NCBI RefSeq assembly: GCF_000807675.2
Contig: NZ_CP019962.1
Location: forward strand, 1,426,001-1,490,000
Source of the DNA: Eubacterium limosum
GTDB taxonomy: Bacteria; Bacillota; Clostridia; Eubacteriales; Eubacteriaceae
Reading direction: 5' to 3'
Length of the DNA: 64,000 nt
The notes under the pieces are model-generated. The model was not told the origin of the DNA, did no database searches, and saw only the letters and a program-made list of their open reading frames with translations. How positions within the stretch are numbered: position 1 is the first letter of the stretch; each line of letters opens with the position of its first letter. The translations under genes were made by a program, and so were the position numbers. Below are positions 43,367 through 51,544 of the stretch, piece by piece.

Positions 43367-44209
43367 ATGGAAAACAAGGGAATGCTGACCATCAGCGAAT
43401 TTGGAAAGCTTGCAGGTGTCAGCCGAAAAACACTGATATACTATGATAAAATCGGCCTTTTCTGTCCCGAGGCAGTGGATACTGAAAGCGGATACCGCTA
43501 TTATTCTTATCCGCAGCTGGATGTTATCAGTGCGATTTATGCCCTGAAAGAAATTGGGACGCCCTTAAAAGCGATCAAGATTTATCTGGATGAGAGAACC
43601 CCTGAAAGGCTGGTGGCGCTCTTTGAGGAGCGAAAGGCCAAGATTGACGCGGAGATCCGCAGCCTCAAGAGGATCAGCGATATGATGGGGTCCAGAATCG
43701 AGATGACCCGCGCCAGCAGTACCATTGACACGGAACGGATCTCCGTAGAATATATGCCGGCTGAGCGTATTTTTATCAGCCCGGACATCTCAAACGTCGA
43801 TGATGAGTCGATCTGGGATGTTATCCAGGAGTTCTATGAGTACTGCGCGCTCTACAACATCAGCTATGGCTATCCGGTGGGGGATATTGTGTCCATGGAG
43901 AGCCTGCTGAAGGGTGAATGGCATTTCCCGACCTGGTATTTTGCAAGGCTGGATGAACCCATGGCGCTGCCGCACATTGGCCTCAAGCCTGCGGGCTATT
44001 ACGCAGTGGGCTACATCTACGGAAATTATGACAGCGTTGATGAGCTGTATGAGCGGATCAATGCTTATATTGAGGAAAATAGCCTGGCCATTGACGGCTG
44101 CGGCTACCGGGAATCCATATTGGATGAGATCGCTGTCCGGAACCCGGATGATTATCTGTTTAAGGTATCTGTAAAGGTAGAAAAGCCGCCGGAGGAAGAT
44201 AAAAAATAA
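43367..44209 (+). CDS. MerR-family regulator with GyrI-like effector domain
   Basis: A 280-residue regulator: winged HTH at the N terminus (LTISEFGKLAGVSRKTLIYYDKIGLF, YYSYPQLDVI), a linking helix (about 75-120), and a GyrI-like drug-binding domain (about 125-275). This is the BmrR arrangement. It is divergent from the heterodimeric ABC exporter and the intergenic region holds a 19-bp-spacer promoter with a dyad, so it should activate the exporter when a cationic or lipophilic drug binds. Confidence 0.9.
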   Translation: MENKGMLTISEFGKLAGVSRKTLIYYDKIGLFCPEAVDTESGYRYYSYPQLDVISAIYALKEIGTPLKAIKIYLDERTPERLVALFEERKAKIDAEIRSLKRISDMMGSRIEMTRASSTIDTERISVEYMPAERIFISPDISNVDDESIWDVIQEFYEYCALYNISYGYPVGDIVSMESLLKGEWHFPTWYFARLDEPMALPHIGLKPAGYYAVGYIYGNYDSVDELYERINAYIEENSLAIDGCGYRESILDEIAVRNPDDYLFKVSVKVEKPPEEDKK

Positions 44210-44247
44210 GGACCCGGGAAATTCCCGGGCCTTTTGAGTCTTTTGAG
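44210..44247 (+). terminator. MerR gene terminator fused to half of repeat family H
   Basis: A GACCCGGGAA / TTCCCGGGCC-type stem follows the stop directly and is joined to one arm only of family H (CCTTTTGAGTCTTTTGAGG), then GTTTTTTT. The left arm of the palindrome is missing. Confidence 0.65.
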
Positions 44248-44293
44248 GATGTTTTTTTAAAAGAAAAAAATTTGTGCAGTCCCTGAACTCGGG

Positions 44294-44677
44294 TTAAGAG
44301 GCAAGGACTGTTTTTGCCAGCAGCTGTCCGGCGATGACGCCGGCAAGGCTCAGAATCAGGTTGAGCCCGGCATTGGCCGCTGCGGTTATCCAGGCACCCT
44401 CGCCGATCAGGCTCATGGTCTCGTAGCTGAAGGTCGAGAAGGTGGTAAAGCCGCCTAAAAGACCAGTGGTCAGAAAGAGACGCATCCTGGGCGAGAGGCC
44501 GGCGCTCTGGAGGCTCCACTGCATAATAAAGCCCATGAGCAGGCCTCCGAACACATTTACGCACAGGGTTCCGAGAGGCAGCCGGCTGTCCATAAAGCGG
44601 GCAATACCGCTGGAGATAAGATAGCGGAGCGCGGCGCCTACAAAGCCGCCCACGCCTACAGATAAAACTTCAAACAT
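44294..44677 (-). CDS. crcB: Fluoride ion channel CrcB/Fluc
   Basis: A 127-residue, four-helix membrane protein with family motifs GGFVGAALRY, GTLCVNVFGGLLMGF and the GGFTTFSTFSYE segment that lines the fluoride pore. It works as a dual-topology dimer that exports F-. A single crcB gene is present here. A fluoride riboswitch directly upstream confirms the assignment. Confidence 0.95.
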   Translation of the reverse strand: MFEVLSVGVGGFVGAALRYLISSGIARFMDSRLPLGTLCVNVFGGLLMGFIMQWSLQSAGLSPRMRLFLTTGLLGGFTTFSTFSYETMSLIGEGAWITAAANAGLNLILSLAGVIAGQLLAKTVLAS

Positions 44678-44702
44678 GCTGTTACACTCCTTGTCAAAAA
44701 AT

Positions 44703-44772
44703 TAAAAAGCTCCTGCTTCCGTAAGAAACAGGAGTCATCAGCATTATGCGGTTTAGGCGAACTCCATCGCCC
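44703..44772 (-). promoter_or_regulatory. Fluoride riboswitch with terminator
   Basis: On the minus strand the aptamer reads GGCGATGGAGTTCGCC, then AAACCGCATAATGCTGATGA, the crcB-motif pattern with its pseudoknot. It overlaps a terminator stem (CTCCTG...CAGGAG followed by CTTTTTAATTTTT). Fluoride binding should permit read-through into crcB. A TATAAT lies just upstream. Confidence 0.95.
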
Positions 44773-44829
44773 TGAGACCATTATAACGGAACGCGCTGTC
44801 CGTGTAAAGATGAGAACAATTTCAGAAAT

Positions 44830-45066
44830 TTATTTTTTCATAATATATTGTAAGGCGCCGCTGGGACAGGCTTCAACAACAGACTTTACCTCCTCGGCTG
44901 GGGCGTTGTCGGGCAGAATCCAGGGCCTGCGGCAGACCTTGAATACCTCTCCGTTGCCGTGGGTACAATTACCTGAGTGGCAGCACATGTCTTTATTATA
45001 GAAAACGTCAATATCCTTGCCGGTGTATTTTTTATAGCCTTTTTCAATCAGTTCTTTTTCAGTCAA
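44830..45066 (-). CDS. Small (4Fe-4S) mono-cluster protein (YjdI/Fer4_19 type)
   Basis: A 78-residue protein with cysteines in MCCHSGNCTHGN, VCRRPW and ACPSGALQY. The final CPSGAL and the spacing fit divergent ferredoxin-like mono-cluster domain proteins (YjdI family). It may bind a single Fe-S cluster; its redox partner is unknown. Start ATG follows AAGGAGTGAATAAC. Small stand-alone gene. Confidence 0.7.
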   Translation of the reverse strand: MTEKELIEKGYKKYTGKDIDVFYNKDMCCHSGNCTHGNGEVFKVCRRPWILPDNAPAEEVKSVVEACPSGALQYIMKK

Positions 45067-45139
45067 AGTTATTCACTCCTTTATTGGATTTAAAAAGATT
45101 CTTGTTTAATATATCCATTTTTAGCCGCCTTAAACAAAA

Positions 45140-45163
45140 AGAACCTCCCATATGGGAGGTTCT
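45140..45163. terminator. Terminator of the coiled-coil membrane protein gene
   Basis: A perfect 24-base palindrome (AGAACCTCCCAT and its complement) begins 3 bases before the stop codon region of the minus-strand gene and is followed by TTTTTG on that strand. Confidence 0.75.
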
Positions 45164-45165
45164 GA

Positions 45166-46026
45166 TTATTCTGTTTTATTGGGTTTTATGACCGAATTGA
45201 TGGCGTCCTTGATCTGATCGGCAGGATTACTTTTCTTTTTCGCTTCTTCCTCGGCTTTTTTAGCCTCCTCCTCAGCCTTTCGTTCGGCCTCGCGGGCTTC
45301 TTCTTCAGCGATGCGGGCGGCCTCCTGGGCGGCTTCCTGCTCCTCAACCTTTTTTCTCACCTGGCTGATCGCAAAATTCATATCCGTCTGGGTATCGGGG
45401 TTTTCAAGCTGAGCCACCAGCTCCTGAGCCTCGTCGCAGGCATCCGAGGAGGCGTCCTCAGAAAGCGCGTTTCGGGCCGACCCGTCTGTAAACTGGGCGT
45501 TGAGCAGATCGTTGATCTGCTTGTAAATATTGTACTGGTTTTGAGCGTCGGCAAAATCCTGCCGGACCGCTGCCGTGAAATCTGTTTTTCCCATGGCGTC
45601 CAGCTCGGCCAGATTTTTATTGATATTGTCAATCTGGAACGGCTGTATGGTCCTCACGACCACGCGGGACCCGTCTTCCTTTGTCTGATAAAGGGCAGAA
45701 ACCCCATTGATGGCATCGGCCATTTTCTGGGCAGTGGAGGTGCGCTGCAGCAGAAAGCTGCGCATGGCCTCGTCCTTGACCTGATTGGCTTTTTTAATGC
45801 TGTCAGAGATCTGGCCGGTATTCTGCGCAACGCCTTCGGCCAGCCCTGCATCGTTTTCAGTGAAAAGTGCGTTGACAGACTGAACCGCCCGGTTTTGAAC
45901 CAACAGCGGTATATGATAAACAGCGGCGCCGATCCCGGCAATCACAGAAATCAGCAGAAGCAGTAAAATAATGGTGAGTACTTTACCGCGAAGCGCCATT
46001 CGTTTCCATAGTTTTAGTGGTTTCAT
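45166..46026 (-). CDS. Membrane-anchored coiled-coil protein of unknown function
   Basis: A 286-residue protein: basic N terminus, one TM helix (VLTIILLLLLISVIAGIGAAV, about 15-37), a periplasmic-side helical region (about 45-200) and a highly charged Glu/Ala/Lys repeat (EEAREAERKAEEEAKKAEEE, about 235-265) expected to form a single helix or coiled coil. No family recognised. The ATG at 46026 has TAGGAGTAA nine bases upstream, better than the ATG two codons earlier. Charge repeat suggests an envelope-spanning or peptidoglycan-associated role, but this is a guess. Confidence 0.55.
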   Translation of the reverse strand: MKPLKLWKRMALRGKVLTIILLLLLISVIAGIGAAVYHIPLLVQNRAVQSVNALFTENDAGLAEGVAQNTGQISDSIKKANQVKDEAMRSFLLQRTSTAQKMADAINGVSALYQTKEDGSRVVVRTIQPFQIDNINKNLAELDAMGKTDFTAAVRQDFADAQNQYNIYKQINDLLNAQFTDGSARNALSEDASSDACDEAQELVAQLENPDTQTDMNFAISQVRKKVEEQEAAQEAARIAEEEAREAERKAEEEAKKAEEEAKKKSNPADQIKDAINSVIKPNKTE

Positions 46027-46103
46027 CAGCATTTACTCCTAAATGTTGTGGGTATCTTTAATCTTATCAGAACTTGTGCCGATTTTCAATTGGAAATAAA
46101 AAA

Positions 46104-46124
46104 AGATGGGTGCTTACCCATCCT
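46104..46124. repeat. 21-bp terminator hairpin, left direct repeat flanking M copy 5
   Basis: AGATGGGTGCTTACCCATCC plus T. It is itself a hairpin (GATGGGT / ACCCATC) and on the minus strand is followed by a T-run, so it is the working terminator of the FUSC gene. It is repeated exactly at 46360-46380. Confidence 0.8.
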
Positions 46125-46359
46125 AGCGTGTCAAAAAAGTGGCACAGACCGAGACTACGCCTTTTATCCAGATAAGAAAAAAGGTCTAGGCGTTGAGGTG
46201 AACGGCCAGGAATCGTGCCCCTTTACCGTCACAGCCGGACACCGGCGAGATCAGGCATCCAATTTAGTAAAGAAGCTATCCGTGTGAAGGTGGTGCCCGC
46301 AGGACGCTTTTTTCTTCCTTAGGTAAAAGACTTCGTCTCTCAGGTTTTTTGCCACTCTG
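46125..46359 (+). repeat. MITE-like element family M, copy 5
   Basis: Contains CCTTTTATCCAGATAAGAAA at the left and CCCGCAGGACGCTTTTTTCT followed by TCCTTAGGTAAAAGAC at the right. It is bracketed by AAAAAGTGGCA and TTTTTTGCCACT, an extra inverted pair, and by the exact 21-bp direct repeats on both sides. It separates the FUSC gene from its terminator. Confidence 0.75.
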
Positions 46360-46380
46360 AGATGGGTGCTTACCCATCCT
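46360..46380. repeat. 21-bp terminator hairpin, right direct repeat flanking M copy 5
   Basis: Exact copy of 46104-46124, located 13 bases beyond the FUSC stop but without the T-run that a terminator needs. Confidence 0.8.
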
Positions 46381-46393
46381 TTATATAAAGTTT

Positions 46394-47410
46394 CTAATTC
46401 TTGGGGTCAGGCGCCATGGGGCTGAAAAAGGTTTTTCGGGCAAAGGCTCCCAGATGGCGGATGACAACAACGATCAGAATACCGGTCAGCAGGCAGAGCA
46501 CCCGGTTGATAATAGCCGAGGTAAGGTCAAAGAGCACCAGCGATGCGAAAAGAGCGCTCATGAAGTTAATGACCTGCTGATATTTATAAGGCTTGGCAAA
46601 CTGGTAATTGCCGATATAGCCCAGAACCAGGATCAGAACGCCGCCATACCCTTCGGGCACCAGCATTTGGAACAGCAGCACGAAAAGAACAATCCCCGCC
46701 AGTGTGGCGATGGAACGGTGCTTGATCCGTGTGAGGGTTTCACCGTAGTCAATCTGCGTCAGCGACATCACCACAATGCTGATCCACAGCGGCTTCTTAA
46801 GGCCGAAGGCCATCCCGATAAACATGGCCAGAGTAAGGCCCAGCGTCATTTTCAGAATAAAAGCCTGGTCCTTTTTCCGGCAGAGCAGGGCCTGCTCCTT
46901 CAGACTGCGCTGTCTGGCAGGGTCAAAGCCCTTTATTTTCCAAAAAACCGCAGTGACAACGGCTGTGATGGCAGCGCCGGTTAAAAGCCCGGCCATTCTG
47001 AGGACAAAGGCGTGTCCTGTCACAGGAGTGGATTGGCAGAAAATATAGCAGAGTAAAAAGATAATGTGCGGTCTGAGCACAGAGGGCTCCGAGCAGAAGG
47101 CCATCATCAGATAAATAAAAACAAAATTCAGCAGAAGGCCCGCCCACACGTTGAGAAGAGAAAGGGCAGAAACCAGACCTGAGCCTGCGAAAAAGAAGAA
47201 AAGCAGAAAGGTCATGGAACCGGGCTTCAGCTCCATATCACAGACTGGAAAGGTCAAGAGGGCAACGATAATGGCAATGGATGGCAAGAGATTTTCCTGA
47301 CCAAAGAAACGCGCAAAAAGGTTAATAAAAAGAAGGATGAACGCAAAACGTGCCGTATTGATAGAGAATGTTTTAAATCCGGCTTTTACCGTCGTCTTAT
47401 TTAATGTCAA
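46394..47410 (-). CDS. FUSC-family membrane protein
   Basis: A 338-residue protein (with TTG start at 47410 chosen because GGAGG lies eight bases upstream; a GTG at 47440 is the longer alternative). It has two groups of about five helices with a basic central loop (KIKGFDPARQRSLKEQALL) and the FUSC-type segment PLWISIVVMSLTQIDYGETLTRIKHRSIATLAG. Relatives export aromatic acids or alter the envelope. Its terminator has been displaced by a repeat element. Confidence 0.75.
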   Translation of the reverse strand: MTLNKTTVKAGFKTFSINTARFAFILLFINLFARFFGQENLLPSIAIIVALLTFPVCDMELKPGSMTFLLFFFFAGSGLVSALSLLNVWAGLLLNFVFIYLMMAFCSEPSVLRPHIIFLLCYIFCQSTPVTGHAFVLRMAGLLTGAAITAVVTAVFWKIKGFDPARQRSLKEQALLCRKKDQAFILKMTLGLTLAMFIGMAFGLKKPLWISIVVMSLTQIDYGETLTRIKHRSIATLAGIVLFVLLFQMLVPEGYGGVLILVLGYIGNYQFAKPYKYQQVINFMSALFASLVLFDLTSAIINRVLCLLTGILIVVVIRHLGAFARKTFFSPMAPDPKN

Positions 47411-47604
47411 GCAGTATTCCTCCAATCTTTTATTGATCACTTATAAATAATATGATAACGGAATAAAGGACAAAAAACAAGAACGTCAATTTAGAGGAAT
47501 TTTACTGAATCCGATTGCAATTTTGCGTTCAATGAAATAAAAACAATGAATTGAAACTTTTTGAAACGCTTGTTAAAAAAGCTTAAGAAAAGCTTTTTAA
47601 TAAA

Positions 47605-47838
47605 CTACCATTCGGCCAGATCCAGCACCTCAGTAAAAAAGTCGTCATGATCCTCATAAATGGTCTGAGGAGCATATTCCTCAAAATCCTCTTCATTGTA
47701 GACGACGCTGACCTGTACGCCGGTATGAATGGTCATTTTTGCCAGGCGGCGCGCTTGCTCCTTCAGCTTGTCACCAGCCTCAGATTTGATGGCGATGCAG
47801 CCGGGTTTGTCGAATTGTCGGGCGATTAGATAAGCCAT
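47605..47838 (-). CDS. Small conserved protein (DUF6718-like)
   Basis: A 77-residue acidic protein beginning MAYLIARQFDKPGCIAIKSE, with a basic helix (KLKEQARRLAKM) and an acidic C terminus. It resembles small Firmicutes proteins grouped as DUF6718. No function known. Start ATG is preceded by AAAGGAATGAATC. Monocistronic. Confidence 0.6.
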   Translation of the reverse strand: MAYLIARQFDKPGCIAIKSEAGDKLKEQARRLAKMTIHTGVQVSVVYNEEDFEEYAPQTIYEDHDDFFTEVLDLAEW

Positions 47839-48032
47839 TTTGATTCATTCCTTTTTATTTTATTATAGCACAGGAACAGGCAGTACGGCCAAGGGATGGG
47901 GATAAAAAATAGTCCTGTCAAAGAGAAGAATCCGTTTTCAGCGAAAAGAAAAACATTTTTTAATATAAATATAAATTATAAATAACGTTTAAAGACCCAT
48001 GAAATGGGTAAAAGCCATTGAAATGTGTTAGT
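47839..48032. other. Intergenic region upstream of cfa
   Basis: No gene seen. Contains AT-rich sequence with both gene promoters; AAACCCATGAAATGGGTA near 47993-48010 is a short hairpin. Confidence 0.3.
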
Positions 48033-48062
48033 TTGACAATACTTCTTAAAGGGGTGTACAAT
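48033..48062 (+). promoter_or_regulatory. Promoter of cfa
   Basis: TTGACA at 48033-48038 and TACAAT at 48057-48062 with an 18-base spacer. Confidence 0.7.
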
Positions 48063-48136
48063 CTATAAAGTAAAGCTCTAAAGTGTTACACGCCCAACCG
48101 TGCATTTGAGCTATGACAATATTAAGGAGAATGAAT

Positions 48137-49303
48137 ATGAAGCTTGAAGACAATCTGATGATTCAATTTTTGAAGAAATTTGATGAAAATCCGTTTTTGA
48201 TTAAAATAAACGGAAAGGAAGTTTTAGTGGGCGAGGGCGAGCCGACTTTCGTAGTCCGGTTTAACAAAAGTCTGGACATAAAGGAGCTCAGGCGCAGCAC
48301 CTCGCTGGCACTGGGCGAAGCCTACATGCGCGGCGATATCGAAGTGGAAGGCGACCTTTTTCAGGCGCTTGACCAGCTTCTGGGCCAGATGGATAAATTT
48401 TCTCTGGACAAATCTGCCCTGAAAAAGCTGATCTTCACCTCGAACTCCAAGAAAAACCAAAAGGATGAGGTATCCTCCCACTACGATATCGGCAATGATT
48501 TTTACAGGCTCTGGCTGGACGATACACTGAGCTACTCCTGCGGCTATTTTAAAAATCCAAACGATACCCTTTATGACGCTCAGGTCAATAAGGTCGATTA
48601 TATCCTTGAAAAGCTGTACCTGAAAGAAGGAATGAGCCTTCTGGATATTGGATGCGGCTGGGGATTCCTCCTGATCGAGGCCGCCAAAAAATACGGAATC
48701 AACGGCGTGGGCATTACCCTGAGTCTTGAGCAGCACAAGAAATTCAGCGAGCGCATTGCAGAGGAAGGGCTGGAAGGCCAGCTGACAGCGGAGCTGATGG
48801 ATTACCGGGATCTGCCAAAATATGGAAAAACCTTTGACCGTATTGTCAGCGTAGGCATGGTCGAGCATGTGGGGAGAGACAACTATGATCTTTTCCTGTC
48901 CTGCGCGGATAAGGTGCTGAACCCCAAAGGGCTCTTTCTGCTGCATTATATCAGTGCTCTGGAGGAACATCCGGGTGACCCGTGGATTAAGAAGTATATC
49001 TTCCCGGGCGGCATGATCCCGTCACTCAGAGAAATGATCAGCCTGGCTGCTTCGCGTCGCTTTTACGTCATTGATGTGGAAAGCCTCAGACGGCATTATA
49101 CCAAGACCCTGCTCTGCTGGGACAAGAGTTTCAGAGAGCATCTGGATGAGGTGCGCGAAATGTTTGACGATGAATTTATCCGTATGTGGGATTTATACCT
49201 CTGCTCCTGCGCAGCAACCTTCCACAATGGCATCATTGACCTGAGCCAGATTCTGATGACCAAGGGCGTGAATAACGACCTGCCAATGACCAGATGGTAC
49301 TAA
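48137..49303 (+). CDS. cfa: Cyclopropane-fatty-acyl-phospholipid synthase
   Basis: A 388-residue SAM-dependent enzyme that adds a methylene bridge to unsaturated acyl chains in membrane phospholipids. The N-terminal domain (about 1-120) is followed by the catalytic domain with SSHYDIGNDFYRLWLDDTLSYSCGYF, the SAM motif LLDIGCGWGFLLIEAA and YIFPGGMIPS. Start at 48137 is placed seven bases after AAGGAG; two upstream in-frame ATG codons are poorer. Expression probably rises with acid or stationary stress as in other bacteria, though the promoter here looks sigma-A-like. Confidence 0.95.
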   Translation: MKLEDNLMIQFLKKFDENPFLIKINGKEVLVGEGEPTFVVRFNKSLDIKELRRSTSLALGEAYMRGDIEVEGDLFQALDQLLGQMDKFSLDKSALKKLIFTSNSKKNQKDEVSSHYDIGNDFYRLWLDDTLSYSCGYFKNPNDTLYDAQVNKVDYILEKLYLKEGMSLLDIGCGWGFLLIEAAKKYGINGVGITLSLEQHKKFSERIAEEGLEGQLTAELMDYRDLPKYGKTFDRIVSVGMVEHVGRDNYDLFLSCADKVLNPKGLFLLHYISALEEHPGDPWIKKYIFPGGMIPSLREMISLAASRRFYVIDVESLRRHYTKTLLCWDKSFREHLDEVREMFDDEFIRMWDLYLCSCAATFHNGIIDLSQILMTKGVNNDLPMTRWY

Positions 49304-49310
49304 AAATTAA

Positions 49311-49343
49311 AAAGAGAACCGTAAAATTCCGGTTCTCTTTTTT
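49311..49343. terminator. Bidirectional terminator between cfa and kup
   Basis: AAAGAGAACCG pairs with CGGTTCTCTTT with flanking A- and T-runs. Confidence 0.85.
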
Positions 49344-49356
49344 GTTTGAAACTGGG

Positions 49357-51357
49357 TCATTCGTCTACCCGTTTTAGGGGGTTGGACGCTTTCATTTTGA
49401 TAAAGAGCGGCACATACTCCACAATCACTGAGGCGTTTTCCAGGCCGTACCATTGCACCGGGGAACCGGCGACACGGCGGATCATATATTTTAAGGAAAC
49501 AGCGGCCCAGTCTGAGGGATGAATGTCACTTTCGGGTACCAGCATTTTGCGCAGAATGCAGAACCGGAAATCCCCGACAGTGCTGTTGTCGCCGATGGAA
49601 TACCGGCGCTGCTGTGGCGGGAGCTCATGGCTGGTAATCAGATCGCCGACAATCTGGCGCAGATAGACATTGATACGCTGGTCTACTTTAAAGCCGAGGT
49701 ACAGCTTTACCCTGAAAAGATAATCTGTGCCAAAGCTGTCAACGGTATACTCCCGGGTGTAGGGCTCATCGGTCACACTGACGCTGACAAACCAGTAGGC
49801 TCTGGCCCGTTTTGTCTTTTTGTCAAAAATAGAATATAAAATGTCGCGGTCGATGGTGTCGCCCTCGGTTTCATTCATCAGGTAGACCAGATTATCCGAT
49901 ACTGTGATGAGCCTGTTGTCTCTGTGAACATCTCCAAACATGTTGGTATAGTCCGAAATGTGCAGCTTAAGGGCCTGAGAGCGCTCGATGTCTGTTCCAC
50001 GGTGCCATACCGCCATAATCGCAAAAAGAATCGTCGCAATGAGCAGCGCCACATAACCGCCGCTTTCAAATTTTGAAAGGCTTGAGAGAAAAAAGGTCCC
50101 CTCCAGCCCGCCAAAAAAGACAAGAAAAATAAAAGGAAGGATTCTCAGACCTTTCAGACAGCGCAGATACATGAACAGCAGCAGCGTGGTCATGAGCATG
50201 GTCAGCGTAATGGCCAGCCCGTAGGCAGATTCAAGCCGCGCGCTGGAACGGAAATAAAGAATGACGCCGCTGCAGGCCAGCCACATGACCAGATTGACCA
50301 GGGGAATATAGAGCTGTCCCTTAGTTTCAGAGGGATAGGTGATGCGCATGTGCGGCATAAGGTCAAGGCTGATCGCTTCAGATACCAATGTGAAGGTGCC
50401 AGTGATGAGAGCCTGAGATGCGATAACTGCTGCCAGGGTGCTCAGAAGCACGCCGAAAATACGGATATTGTCTGGGAGCATCTGGAAAAAAGGGTTGAGA
50501 TCAGGCAAAGTGCCCAGTGTGGTATTCCCCTTGTTTGCCATGAGCCAGGCGCCCTGGCCCAGATAGTTCAGAATCAGACAGACTTTGACAAAGGGCCAGC
50601 TGGCATAGACATTGCCCCTTCCCACATGGCCGATGTCTGAATAGAGCGCCTCAGCCCCGGTGGTCGCCAGGAACACACTGCCGAGAATCATGACGCCGGC
50701 CTGGTTATTCGGGCTGAACAGAATAGCGGCGCCTCTGAGAGGATTAAAAGCCCTCAGAATTTCCCAGTTGCCAGCCATGTTGGCAATGCCTGAAATGGCC
50801 AAAAAGAGAAACCACACAGTCATGACCGGGCCAAAGGACTTACCGATGGATTTGGTACCAGCCCGCTGGACAAAGAACAGAAGCGCTATGATGGCAAGCG
50901 TAATCATGACAATACGGCTCTGCTCGTCGCCCAAAAAACGGTAGATAAACGGCAGACTTCGGAGGCCTTCAATGGCTGTTGTAACCGTGACAGCCGGGGT
51001 GAGAATACCGTCGGCCAAAAGCGCCGCGCCGCCCACCATGGCAGGGACAATGAGCCAGGCCTTGTATTTTTTGATCAGGCTGTACAGCGAAAAAATACCG
51101 CCCTCACCGTGATTGTCGGCCTTGAGCGCGATAAGGACATACTTAACCGTAGTAAGAAGCGTGACGGTCCAGATTACCAGGGACAGTGCCCCAAGGATCA
51201 GGTTGTCATCAATGGAGTTCAGCCCGCCGTTACCGGCAATGATAGACTTCATAACATACATCGGCGAAGTGCCGATATCACCGTAGACGACGCCAAGGGC
51301 TACAATGGAAGCGCCCAGGCTAACAGGAATTTCTGTCGATTTTTTTAAGTGTCTCAT
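49357..51357 (-). CDS. kup: KUP-family potassium uptake protein
   Basis: A 666-residue transporter. The start (LGASIVALGVVYGDIGTSPMYV) is the KUP signature, followed by twelve helices and a cytosolic C-terminal domain (about 490-666). KUP proteins import K+ with H+; in Firmicutes some (KimA-type) are inhibited by c-di-AMP, but this one has classical Kup length and motifs. No obvious ydaO riboswitch is seen in its 190-base upstream region. Monocistronic; ATG follows AGAGGATTAAA. Confidence 0.92.
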   Translation of the reverse strand: MRHLKKSTEIPVSLGASIVALGVVYGDIGTSPMYVMKSIIAGNGGLNSIDDNLILGALSLVIWTVTLLTTVKYVLIALKADNHGEGGIFSLYSLIKKYKAWLIVPAMVGGAALLADGILTPAVTVTTAIEGLRSLPFIYRFLGDEQSRIVMITLAIIALLFFVQRAGTKSIGKSFGPVMTVWFLFLAISGIANMAGNWEILRAFNPLRGAAILFSPNNQAGVMILGSVFLATTGAEALYSDIGHVGRGNVYASWPFVKVCLILNYLGQGAWLMANKGNTTLGTLPDLNPFFQMLPDNIRIFGVLLSTLAAVIASQALITGTFTLVSEAISLDLMPHMRITYPSETKGQLYIPLVNLVMWLACSGVILYFRSSARLESAYGLAITLTMLMTTLLLFMYLRCLKGLRILPFIFLVFFGGLEGTFFLSSLSKFESGGYVALLIATILFAIMAVWHRGTDIERSQALKLHISDYTNMFGDVHRDNRLITVSDNLVYLMNETEGDTIDRDILYSIFDKKTKRARAYWFVSVSVTDEPYTREYTVDSFGTDYLFRVKLYLGFKVDQRINVYLRQIVGDLITSHELPPQQRRYSIGDNSTVGDFRFCILRKMLVPESDIHPSDWAAVSLKYMIRRVAGSPVQWYGLENASVIVEYVPLFIKMKASNPLKRVDE

Positions 51358-51505
51358 TTTAATCCTCTACTTTTCCTCTTGGTGTATTAAAAAGACAACC
51401 TCCGTGTTGCAAGAAACTGCGGACACGAATGTTTCGAATACTTATACCCTTTTATCAGAAAATTTATATATTTTTAACAAGAAATTTATGAAAAGTCATA
51501 AAGTC

Positions 51506-51536
51506 ATCAGGCCCGGCAGAATCTGCCGGGCCTGAT
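51506..51536 (-). terminator. Terminator of the padR-HAAS operon
   Basis: ATCAGGCCCGGCAGA pairs with its complement in a near-perfect palindrome of 31 bases directly beyond the minus-strand stop. Confidence 0.75.
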
Positions 51537-51544
51537 GCAATTCC

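Noticed and set aside
51358-51505. ydaO (c-di-AMP) riboswitch upstream of kup
   Set aside because: No matching aptamer blocks are seen in the minus-strand leader.
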